Positions 44,725 through 54,373 of a DNA stretch of 64,000 nt are shown here, in pieces. Position numbers and translations under genes: made by a program. The notes under the pieces are model-generated. The model searched no databases. It worked only from the letters and a program-made list of their open reading frames with translations, and was not told the DNA's origin. The DNA lies in NCBI GenBank assembly GCA_030512295.1, contig JAULSR010000003.1, positions 2,790,001 through 2,854,000 on the forward strand, read 5' to 3'. Numbering within the stretch: position 1 is the first letter of the stretch; every line of letters begins with the position of its first letter. The DNA comes from Bombardia bombarda (Eukaryota; Ascomycota; Sordariomycetes; Sordariales; Lasiosphaeriaceae).

Positions 44725-45283
44725 TAACTACATGTAGCTTGCAAAGATACTGGTCCTACCTGTCCCTCGAGGCATGATACAGTACCGCGTCAAGTCGGAT
44801 GGATACGGATACGTAGTCTCCCTCATGCAAGCACACAAGTCATACCCCAGACTGGTATGAACAGGAGACAGGCCACTACGTGGAACTAATTGCACCAAGG
44901 TAGCGAATTTCTATGGCAAGAGGCGCAGGAAAAAGAGACAGTTCGGTAAATTCTTGATGGACTGTATTACTCACCAGTCCATAAAAGCAACGCGTAATTC
45001 TTCCCATAACGTTGATCCATCTAAGTACCCGGCCTAACCTGCTCCATGCGTATGTTTTGATGAAGATCCGCCCCGTATTAACACCACAGTGCTCTCTTCA
45101 GTACCAGTGAAACCGGCTCTTCCCGTACCAGGCCTTAATATGAAGCTATAACGGTATTAGCAGGAGGTTAAGTAAGCTGTAATGTAATGTATAAGAAGGA
45201 TACACTGTTGGTCGGTATGCGAATCACAGTGCGGTATCTAATCACCTAGTACGTACGTTCAAAGTCCTTATTCTTTACCCACC

Positions 45284-45592
45284 TCACCATTTACAGAGCC
45301 CGCATTTGAGCCAGAAACTGTAATGAGGCTGTGGGTGGTAAATCGGGCGGCAAGGATAGAGTCCACCCTTACGGGAGCACTGTCTCACTTTCTTCCATTT
45401 CATGTGATGCCCGCAAACTTTGCAGTTGTAGCTGTCGTACCAGCATTCGCAGTAGCTAGATGCAGGATGAGGTGCTGGGCGCTCGGGGGGCGCTCGGCCC
45501 TACGCCAAAGAACGGGTGAGATATTGAACAGATATAGGACCCAGAATGGTAGTGAGCCGGGCTTAACTTACGAAAAAGGATTGAAGACCCAT
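45284..45592 (-). CDS. Small cysteine-rich protein, tandem copy 2
   Basis: Two exons: 45592-45572 (MGLQSFF) and 45499-45284, joined over a 72-bp phase-0 intron (GTAAGT to GTAG), for 78 residues. A Pro-rich stretch (GRAPPERPAPHPASS) leads into YCECWYDSYNCKVCGHHMKW, VRQCSRKGGLYPCRP and FWLKCGLCKW. This is the cleanest example of the eight-Cys pattern, with spacing x1, x6, x2, x11, x8, x15, x2. Four CxC/CxxC pairs suggest two zinc sites, possibly a zinc-ribbon-like fold; that is inference. No membrane segment or signal peptide. Aromatic residues cluster in the first loop. Confidence 0.72.
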
Positions 45593-45774
45593 TGTTGAGC
45601 CCGAGAATTACTGCTTGGAGGCTGCTTGGTTGCGTTGCGATAGGGATGGTTTAATCGAGATGTTGCTGTCGGGAAATCCTATTGTGAGGATGATGTGGTC
45701 TGATGCTGGATGCTGAATGCTGGGTTCTGGACTGGGTAAACGTGGACATGGAGAGAGAGGATTACAAGGTGAAT

Positions 45775-45808
45775 AATCAAGCTGGGTGTCGAGACCATTA
45801 TATAGTCC
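45775..45808 (-). promoter_or_regulatory. TATA-type promoter block of cysteine-rich copy 2
   Basis: On the minus strand TATATAATGGTCTCGA, then CCCAGCTTGATT. It is homologous to the block of copy 1 in sequence and in distance from the start codon. Confidence 0.65.
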
Positions 45809-46322
45809 GACTCCTTCGTTCCGATGTTGGTCATCCTCCATTTTTGACCAGGTCAGTGCCAGCACAGTGGGTTAGGTCATACTCTTATTCCGGATGGAAG
45901 TACTATCAAGAATAGCCAGACGGCCTGATTCAGAGTCTTCTCTTTGGTCTCTTTAACACCCATTTTATGTTAACACATAAAGACAAAGAATACACTACCG
46001 GTGTCATGGCTTGATTGCCTTAGTGTAGATGCAGCCCGTCCATCGAGTCGCGTTTACTTGGATAGATACCGGTACGTAGATCCCTCGTGCAACCACCAAA
46101 CACCAGTCATATCATGAATGTCAAGTAACTTGACAAATTACCCCGCAACTGCACACGCGAGTCTATTTAAAGTGTCTGGCTTGAAACCCTGCGCTAGATG
46201 CCTATTTACCCAGTCCAAGGTCACCTGGAACACTTGACTTTACACATGGGACTGGGTGATTGTGTAGAGTTTCAAAGCTTAGGTATAGTACATGTATAAG
46301 TCAAGGTGGTGGTAAGTTGCAC

Positions 46323-46350
46323 ATGGGGCCAGATTTATTGGCTGGCACTG
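46323..46350. repeat. 28-bp upstream core, copy 2
   Basis: ATGGGGCCAGATTTATTGGC then TGGCACTG, two differences from copy 1, about 740 bp before the start of cysteine-rich copy 2. Confidence 0.8.
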
Positions 46351-46744
46351 CAGTTTGTGTCGGGGTGAATAATCATGGTCCTTCCGGCTCACCATGACCA
46401 GCACCTCCAAAAAGTCTCCAATTTATCTCTACCTAGATTCTAAAGCCGGTTGATCTGTCTTCGAAGGCTCGCTCGTCATTGAATAAATCAAGGAGTCATA
46501 TCTTGGGGCTTGATGCAGTTGATTCTTCGCCAGTACTGTTGGGTTTTGAGTCGTCTACAAAGTATGTCAGTTAGTGATGTGACAAACACAAACAAGTAGG
46601 AAGACCAGCCACTCAGAGCCTGTGGCAAAATAGACCGAAATGTCATCACGTGGGACTACTAGTTCCAGTCACCGTACTTACAGTCTAAGGCTCTGAGGCA
46701 TATGAAAAAGAACCAGGTCGGTGAATCGATCCTGGACATCATGA

Positions 46745-47047
46745 TCAAGACTTGCTTGCGCATGCATCGCACTTGTCCTTATAGCTGCGCTTCTTGTCGG
46801 TCACAGGGTAGCAATCTGGACCCTCCGGTTTGCTGCAACACTTGGTTCGTTTCTTGCGCATGAGTTTCTTACATTTGGCACAGCAAATCCACTTTTCAAC
46901 GCATCCGCAGTGGCCGTCAGACGAGTCGGGGTCCCCTTTGTACTCGCGGGGAGGTCTAGTCTATAGCAATGATTGTAAGACATACAGTTCGTTTGAGTAG
47001 GTACAAGTTATACTTATTGAAGATTTTGTCTTGGAAGAGGAGCCCAT
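46745..47047 (-). CDS. Small cysteine-rich protein, tandem copy 3, with an altered splice donor
   Basis: Exon 1 would be 47047-47018 (MGSSSKTKSS) and exon 2 46960-46745, giving 81 residues in phase 0. Exon 2 (216 nt, exactly the length in copy 2) reads HCGCVEKWICCAKCKKLM, RTKCCSKPEGPDCYP and YKDKCDACASKS, fitting the shared pattern with spacings x1, x6, x2, x11, x7, x13, x2. It is more basic than copy 2. At the exon 1 boundary the expected GTAAGT reads ATAAGT (47017-47012), i.e. G to A at donor position 1. A nearby GTATAAC donor gives the wrong phase. The gene may therefore be dead, may use a rare AT-AG intron, or may start elsewhere. Confidence 0.6.
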
Positions 47048-47445
47048 TGTTGAACCGTGTAATGGAGAAAATGTTAGTTGACTCGAAACTGGTATAAGTG
47101 TAGTGATGAAGGCGTGTTCGTATTGAGATGTGCGGATCTGGGTTGGGATATAGAATGAATCCTGGAGAAGGCGATATTCAGGCCCGTCATCGAGAATACT
47201 GGTATTGATATAGGCATCCTTCCATGCCGATATTGGTCAATGATCTTTTAGCTCTTAGCTCTTACACTGGGGCGCGTAGTTCAATGTCTTCTCTAATACA
47301 AGTGATGATCAGATATACCGACCAAGATAGCCTGATTTACGGCTATTTCTCAAGTAATCTTAAACATACAGTATGAGTCAAAGAGTCTGGCCTAATTGTT
47401 TTACCACCTAATTGTACCCAAGCTTAACTTTCATTACTCAAATAG

Positions 47446-47505
47446 GATAGGTATAAATGGGATAGTTGTAAATGTGATAGTTGTAAATGTGATAGTTGTA
47501 AATGA
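47446..47505. repeat. 15-bp tandem repeat, four copies
   Basis: GATAGTTGTAAATGT repeats head to tail; the first (GATAGGTATAAATGG) and last copies vary. It lies 400-460 bp upstream of cysteine-rich copy 3, next to the third 28-bp core. Related words flank the first core. Confidence 0.85.
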
Positions 47506-47542
47506 GAGTTGTACGTGGCGTAGTGGTACGTGGTGGCCGCAC

Positions 47543-47570
47543 ATGGGCCCGGACTTGTTGACTGGCACTG
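47543..47570. repeat. 28-bp upstream core, copy 3
   Basis: ATGGGCCCGGACTTGTTGAC then TGGCACTG, three differences from copy 1, about 510 bp before the start of cysteine-rich copy 3. Confidence 0.8.
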
Positions 47571-47977
47571 TACCTATACAGACTTGAAGACATAGCGAGA
47601 GGAGTCTCTTAGCACTGAACATATTACCAAGCATCACTGAGTAGTAGATATGATTTGAATAGTAGACGTTATAGGTGGTAATGTATAAGAGATCCCGATG
47701 CCCTGACAAAGAGAGCAGAGCCCATTAGATACCTGCAAGTAGAATAAAAGCTGGAGTTTGCCGTGAATGAGGCCACTATGGCTCTGCGATCAGACACCGT
47801 ACTACGTCCGTCAACGTTTAGACACCGGTTCAAACTTGACTGACGCACAGTCATCTCTTGACAACAATGTAAGCCAACACACAGACGTAAAAATTCTTGT
47901 CATGATGCCATACGCTGAGCTCGTTGACAACAGCCACCATCGCCCACAAAGATAACACTCATACTTGGGTACCTGAG

Positions 47978-49272
47978 CTAAACCTCATACCCAGGAAACA
48001 CAAACGGCACCTCGGGCACATGATACCCCCCCGGTGGAATCCCGCCATTCGCCAGCCCACCCAGGAAACTCGTGTGTAGCCCATAGAGGTTCGGGTCCGC
48101 GCTCAGAGCATCCCCCTGCGCCAGCACGTCCTCGAGGTCCTGGCCGACGTCAAAATACTTGCCCCTGAGCACATCCTTGGCAATGCCGGTGGCCAGGGCG
48201 ACGCAGACCATGCCGTTGAGGTAGGGCGAGTCGTTGTAGATGTCGAGCGCGTTGGCAAACCAGGCGCGGGCCTTTTCCGGGATGTTGCTGACGGACTCTT
48301 GGCCGTATTCTGTTTCATACAGTGTTTAGTATTGGATCTTGCAATGTTGTAAGAGGAATGCGCACTCTTGAGAGTCATGGCAGACTTGATGCCTCCCGGG
48401 TGGAGGGAGTAGAGATGAATGTCGTGCAGCTCCTCAATGTCAATCTCCTTTTGCGTGCAGGCGGTGAGGTTGATGAGGGCGGCCTTGCTGGCGCAGTAGC
48501 TGGTGCTGTAGGGGATGGCGACGGTGCCAGCCCGGGAGGCGATGTTGAGGACGCAGCCGCTGCGCTGCTCCTTGAACTTTGGGAGCAGCAGCCGCATGAG
48601 GTAGTAGGGCCCGTGGAAGTTGACGGCGATGTCGCGGATGAAGTCGACGGGGTCCTGGGCGTCCATCTATTTAATTGTGTAAGCAAGTTGATACTGCCTG
48701 ATTTGCTTTGAACTAGGTAGGATCTTGGAGATCAATCTGTCGGAACGTTAATCGTTAGCACTTACCGGTCCCAGTCCATTTGCACCTGCATTGTTGATCA
48801 GGATGTCGACCCTACCGTGGGCGTCGTGTGCCTTGATTGGGACTGTTAGCGAGTCTATCTCATCTGTTGTTGATGCTGTCTGTTTCCACTACCTGTTTGA
48901 CAAGATCCTCGCAGCCATCAAGCTGGGCGACATTGCAGCGAATAAACGTAACTGAACCCGCACCGAGACTCAGACATTTGTCCTTGAGCGCTGGTGGTGG
49001 CGGCGTGTTGTTGTATGTTAGGACCAGCTTGGCGCCGGCCACGGCGAAGGACTCGGCAAGACTCTGGCCGATCGCCCCCGCGGCACCTGTAGAGTGGTTA
49101 GCCAAGATACATAGAGCAGACGAGGAGATACACCAGTTGGACGGTTCCTACCTGTGATTATGGTCACTTTATCCTTGAGTGCACCCTTGAACTTTTGGGG
49201 GTAGATGAAGGGGTAGACGTCGTTGCGGAACCGCGGGGCGAACTGGGACTGGCTCGATTGTGGTTGGGCCAT
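47978..49272 (-). CDS. Short-chain dehydrogenase/reductase
   Basis: Five or six exons beginning 49272-49152 and 49086-48893. The next starts after GTCCCAATCAAG at about 48830, and later exons include MDAQDPVDFIRDIAVNFHG from 48666. Spliced, the protein has the classical SDR order: VTIITG-AAGAIG (nucleotide-binding TGxxxGxG, built across the first intron), DILINNAG, the Ser in LNIASRAG, and the YCASK catalytic Tyr-Lys pair. The last part ends PEVPFVFPGYEV and stops at 47978. SDRs of this type reduce or oxidise a carbonyl/alcohol with NAD(P)(H). The N-terminal 40 residues (RFRNDVYPFIYPQKF) are found in a fungal subgroup of unknown substrate. No partner pathway genes are adjacent. Confidence 0.9.
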
Positions 49273-49839
49273 AGTTTGATCTGAGTGGCGGACTTGAGGT
49301 TTATCTGATAGTATCTGTCGCATTAAGACGATGTGAGGCTTCAGGTTCTTTGACGTTTAATTCATGGGAGGGAGGGACATGGGTGAGAGGGGGAAATCAT
49401 GGCATGGGTCTATTCCGCAAGATGCAGTGGGGAAGTTACCCCAATCCCAACACGGCACAAGAGGCTCCCGTCGCCGCATTCCATTCATCCGGGATAAATA
49501 TATGCGGGCCCGGCCGCCGGCAGTCACGCGTGGAGGTCCCTTGATGGTCACAATGGGGGAGAGCCTCTGCGGCTGAAGTGAAGCTGTGCTTGTGAACTCA
49601 TCAATAAGTACGAAGCACCTTGATAGCAAGACCTCACTTGTAATGGAAACCGAGAATTCAGGAACAGTGAAAATATCTTTGGATTGACTGGTAGATTTGA
49701 GACCAGTCGACTCTCAATCAGGCCTCAGATGCCATGGCAGCCACCAGAACTGCTGATGTTGATGTTGCGTGGTTGTCCTGCTCTTTGTGTTTCCCTCCAG
49801 ATATCATCGCAAGCCAGTCAGAAGTGCTTCATGCTCACT
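49273..49839. other. Spacer with the SDR promoter
   Basis: About 570 bases; no repeat or gene recognised. Confidence 0.45.
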
Positions 49840-50325
49840 TCATATCCTCGAGCTCTTGAGGCCGAGAACCTCGCGCACGCGCGCAAACGATCCAAATGAG
49901 TCGCCGCCCTTCTCGCCCAGCCCCGCAAACTCATTGGTATCGTCGTCAGTGCCGGTGCCCTCCAACGCTTTCTGCTTGACGTCGATAAACTTGATGAGTG
50001 AGACCAATTGCTTGCCCGAGGTGAGATATGGCGTCCAGACTTCGCATCTTCCCGATGTGGCGTTCAACGCTGTTGCGAGGCGATCCTGTAGTTCTTTGGC
50101 TTCGTCCAAGCCGCCCATCAACGGCTTGGAAAAGCCGACGATGATGAGCCAGCTGTAGACAACTTCTTCTTCTTCCGAGTCATGCTTGCCTTGCCTGAAA
50201 TAGGACTGCGCCACTGCGCCCGCTTGCTGGGTAAAGATCTCGTTGACATTCCTCTTGACGTCCTCCTCGTACTCGCTGCAGTTGTCGAGGACAAAGACTG
50301 CCGCCCGCACTGGTGGATGGGGCAT
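49840..50325 (-). CDS. Hypothetical 161-residue protein
   Basis: One uninterrupted frame from ATG 50325 to stop 49840 with good codon use. It begins MPHPPVRAAVFVLDNCSEYE and includes YSWLIIVGFSKPLMGGLDEA and WTPYLTSGKQLVSLIKF. There is no signal peptide or membrane segment. The mixed alternation of hydrophobic strands and charged helices suggests a small soluble alpha/beta protein. I do not recognise a family. It starts about 4 kb from IRE1 on the opposite strand. Confidence 0.65.
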   Translation of the reverse strand: MPHPPVRAAVFVLDNCSEYEEDVKRNVNEIFTQQAGAVAQSYFRQGKHDSEEEEVVYSWLIIVGFSKPLMGGLDEAKELQDRLATALNATSGRCEVWTPYLTSGKQLVSLIKFIDVKQKALEGTGTDDDTNEFAGLGEKGGDSFGSFARVREVLGLKSSRI

Positions 50326-53300
50326 GGTGGGCTGTTGGGCTGGTAGAACGAGTAGTAATTATTTTGGATGTTTTTAGTTTGGTGGCTGTGGGTGTCGCCG
50401 AGGTTGTTTTGCTAATGTTGTTTGGTGTGCGAAAATCGCAGAAAAACGTGTTGGGTGTGTGCGGGAGAAAAAGGGTACTGCTTGCCCCATGTGGGCTGAT
50501 GTGAATATTTATCGAGACGCTGTGACTTGACTTGGTTGACTCGATGGTTGCTGTGCATTGACTGCGACACGTTGCGCTACAGGGTAGTATGTCATCTCTG
50601 TGATACACAGGACACGAGTTATTTGGTCTGATCATAAGCTGTAGGCAGACGTGGGATGAAGAGCCCCATTATTTCTTCCAGCGGCTCGACGTAGCTTTTG
50701 TGATCTGTGAATTGTCTGGCTGGTTGTTTCCAATATCTCGATAAACTTGATAACGGATCGAAATGTGCACATGTGCCGGTAAAAGGAGATAAGAGTATAG
50801 ATGGCATGACAGACGCCATGAGAGATTTTCGGAGCTGAGAAAGCGGGTAGACGGGAGCGCTAAAAGGTCAGAGAGAATGAAAAGTGCGAAGGAATAGAAC
50901 TGCATGCCTGTGATGAGTGGCTTGGGCATGAGTAAGCCTTGAGTTCAAGCAAATGAAGTGAATCATCGTAGGGAGGGGTGTCGGGGCGCCAGTTCCAGAT
51001 CATACAACGGATATTCCTGGATGATTCCTGTCAGCCACGGATGTCATCATCGGGCTACTAGAACTAGGCATTCAATACTTAGAGTGCAGAGGTCCCTGGG
51101 TTGACACTGCATGCAGTCGAGCTTACAAGATGAAGAGGTACTCTAATTGGGAGATGCAAGACTAGGTAGGGTTTAAAACTGAGGAGGGAGAGAAGGGGAG
51201 GGCGGTAATTAATGGGAAGGAGTAAGAAGGGCTAGCAGGAAGGTGCGAGCCATGTCAAAACGCTTAAGAATGGGGCAGACAGTACCTAGTGCCATATTTG
51301 AGGCAGCAGCTAGAGGCCGGTTTGCTCGAGTGAACCGAACCGAACATAAGTGGACATGGCAACTACTGTTAGTAGACCATCTCCTCGTGGTTCCTTCGAG
51401 AGCTACCCCTCGGTCGAGATTACGTGTGTGGCTGGCTTGCTTGTCACGCCGAGGGAGTGACGGGTTGACACTGGAATTAAATCGAGCCTGCGCCAGACTG
51501 TACTGCAGGCTATGAACGGCTGCTCAAATAAATAAATCGCAGCCGGTGAACGGGTTTACACCAAGCTGATTTACAACAGACTAACCTGCGGCACTTTCCT
51601 CGCCTTGAAGTTGTCTAAGGGCTCTTGCCAGGCACAAGGGGAGATGATCTTTGTCCGCAAGGTCAGAGTTGCCACTTAATGAAAGGAGTTCGACTTCGCC
51701 AAGGTGATCAAGCCAGCCACCAAAGAAGGCAGCGAACTTGCCCTCCAATCTGAACGGGGCGCCATCGGCCACGCCGTCGGGATGCAGATGCCATCCGTGC
51801 TCGAAGTGAACATGTTAGGTGTATGGCCGGGACGGGGTTCAACGGCTGCCTGTCGGCAAGGCCAAGCGCCTTGGCGTATCCAGTGCCGAGTATAACTGTT
51901 ACTTGTCGTATAACACGGCCAGTAAACGGCCCAGGCGTTAGAGACTAGGAGCTTGTGACATCCGATGATAGACTCGGCTAATTTATGACGCAACCTCCGC
52001 GATCCAGGTTGCCGGCAGACGGATTGGAGCGTGAGAGCTGCCAATCAAAACGGTACAGGCAGGCAGACAGCTCCATCAGCAGGCCGCGGCACAACGGTAT
52101 ATGGCTGTTGCCAGTGGCAATGCAATCGGGTGTGTTCGAACATCCCCAGCAGGCAGCAATAATATATGCTCGTAGATGTCGGTGTTATCGTTATGTACAA
52201 GACGAGGCGTTTCGTTACTCAGTCCCCAATGCGGTTAAAAAGGGGGGTTGGTCTTGTTGATTGCAGCTTTGACGTCCTTGTCCCCTCTGAGTCCAATGGG
52301 GCGGTTCGAGATGCGGATGGTCGACGGCAGAATCAAAATAGAAAGTTCCAACGACTCGCCATCCTAAGTATCTTAAAAGACATGAACCACGGTATTGTAC
52401 AGTGGTCTTCCGGCGTCTGCGCGCTTGGCAATCTGGAGGTATGAAAAGCAGGTGGAACCGAGCCTTCAACGTCCAGCGCTTGCTGCCCGTTAGGTCTGAT
52501 CGTGGCTACCTTAACCTTGGGCGAACCAGTGGAAATGCAGGAACCGAGGGCTGGCGGTTGGGCCCGCTGTCACCCCGGACGGCAGGCTCCGTTTTTATTT
52601 TTTTCGCCGCGGACACATCCCAAGACAGGGGTTAGACGTTGTCGCGACCCGGAGGAAATACTGTAGATGAAGCAATTGAGCTGGGGGCGTCTATCCGTAT
52701 GCATGGACAACATAGAAAGGTGAGGCGTGAAGCGGAGAACATTCCAGACCAAATAGTATGACTGAAGCGGAAGCGCACCCCCGAGAGAGAAAAGATACGA
52801 GCCGTTGGACGTGCATGAAGCCCGTTGTGGGGTTTCCTTTCCACTGTGAAACCGAATGAGACAGGCCGAGAAGAACAAGTGCGAGAAAGAGATGAAAAAA
52901 GAGCTCGTACGCGCGCGAGAAAAGGGATGCCGGTCCAATGGTGCGGCACACAAAAGGTTGCTCGGGTTGAATAGGTATGCTTGAACGTGCCCGTGGAAAG
53001 AAGGAGCCTCGGGAGCAAACCCTCAAGAAGCCGAGTCCTTTGGCCGGTTCATCCGAATTTGTATCATCTTTGGGCGGCGTCGAAAACGGTGGACAAGCCT
53101 TAACAAGCAGCCCGCGTGCAGAAATATTGATTGCGCTGACACTAGCACTAGAAATTGCTTCTCTTGCCTATTCTTATAGAAAAATATACCTGCTTGGTCG
53201 TTATGTTTGGTTCCTTGAGATGCAGCGGTACCTACAGACGTCAGTACGTAAGAAAGGGAGCATGATGGTGGCCCCTTCCCCGTGTTCTCCCCGCAAGAAC

Positions 53301-54373
53301 GAATTACTATCTGGGGAGGATTTTCGTGCTCAACGTCGCGAACCCACAGTGCGGGTCTTGCATTTGAGCCCGCTCATGCAGCTTCCTGTGCTGAACGGCT
53401 GACGCTCATGCTAGTCAGTCAGTTACAGTCAGCGTTATTTGGGTTGCTGTCGACGACTTTAGCCATAGCAATTTTTCTTTTTGGCCAGCGTGGTATTAAC
53501 CAAAGGGAGTCGAGGGAGGCAAGGGCTGACGAGAAAGGGGGTGATTGCATCAAAAGTCCGAGAACTATCGCTCCAATTATCTGACGTTTCGCGCCATGCA
53601 CAATCCAGGAGATTATCCCGCGCGCGTTAAGAATGTACTTGCGCTCGATGGCCGCACACCCCCTGCCAAGCCCGTGGACCATAATTTGTCAGGCGCCAAA
53701 TTTCATTTTGGAGATATTTTGTGCCATGCTAGGATGTAGAGGACGCGCAAGCAGGTTGGCTATGTAAACACACAACAGGAAAGCCAAACGATTGGGGGAT
53801 GACCTGTTGATTGATCAAGGTGTTCAAGCTTAATCTGAATTAGCTCATGTTATCACCCAAGCACTATTCTTTATTCCAACTCAAAACTCAGGTAGTGACA
53901 AACAGCTGCATTGACCCGCTAATAACAGGCCCTCAAGCAAGTATCCCGCTAATAATTAGCCCACCGATCGCTATCCACGGGTGTCAGGTTGGTCAACAAG
54001 CCACCCCTCGCTTGCTAGCTCTACCCCACCGAGGTGTGCACCATTCAATCGCTTTTGCTTGCCGTGTGCCCTGATGATGGCACCATGGCCGGCGCCCCTG
54101 GGCACAGTCCAACCACCGGCCGGGAGCACCATCCAATTGCTTCCATTCATATCCTTTGCAACCCCGACGACTCTCACTACCCAACAGCATCTCCCGACTC
54201 TACCTGTCATTCCATCAGCGCACGTCCATCGAATCCGTCATCAATAGAATCATAATCATTATCAGTCTGCAATATCCATTTTTTCGGTGGCGCGTCCACT
54301 CTGCTCGAATGACCCGGTCTTGATGCGATCCCACCCCTGACTCAGCTTCAACGTCCGCGTTGTTGGCCCCAAG
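50326..54373. other. 4-kb gene-free interval upstream of IRE1
   Basis: No gene is supported on either strand; frames are under 150 codons, with no motif. It includes the divergent promoters of the hypothetical gene and IRE1 and perhaps a long IRE1 leader. No repeat of note. Confidence 0.45.

Noticed and set aside
46801..46983. 60-codon minus-strand ORF starting MSYNHCYRLDL
   Set aside because: It overlaps Cys-rich copy 3 in another frame; the Cys frame fits the paralogs, this one does not.
51243..53402. Frames of 90-141 codons upstream of IRE1
   Set aside because: Overlapping frames on both strands without protein-like character.
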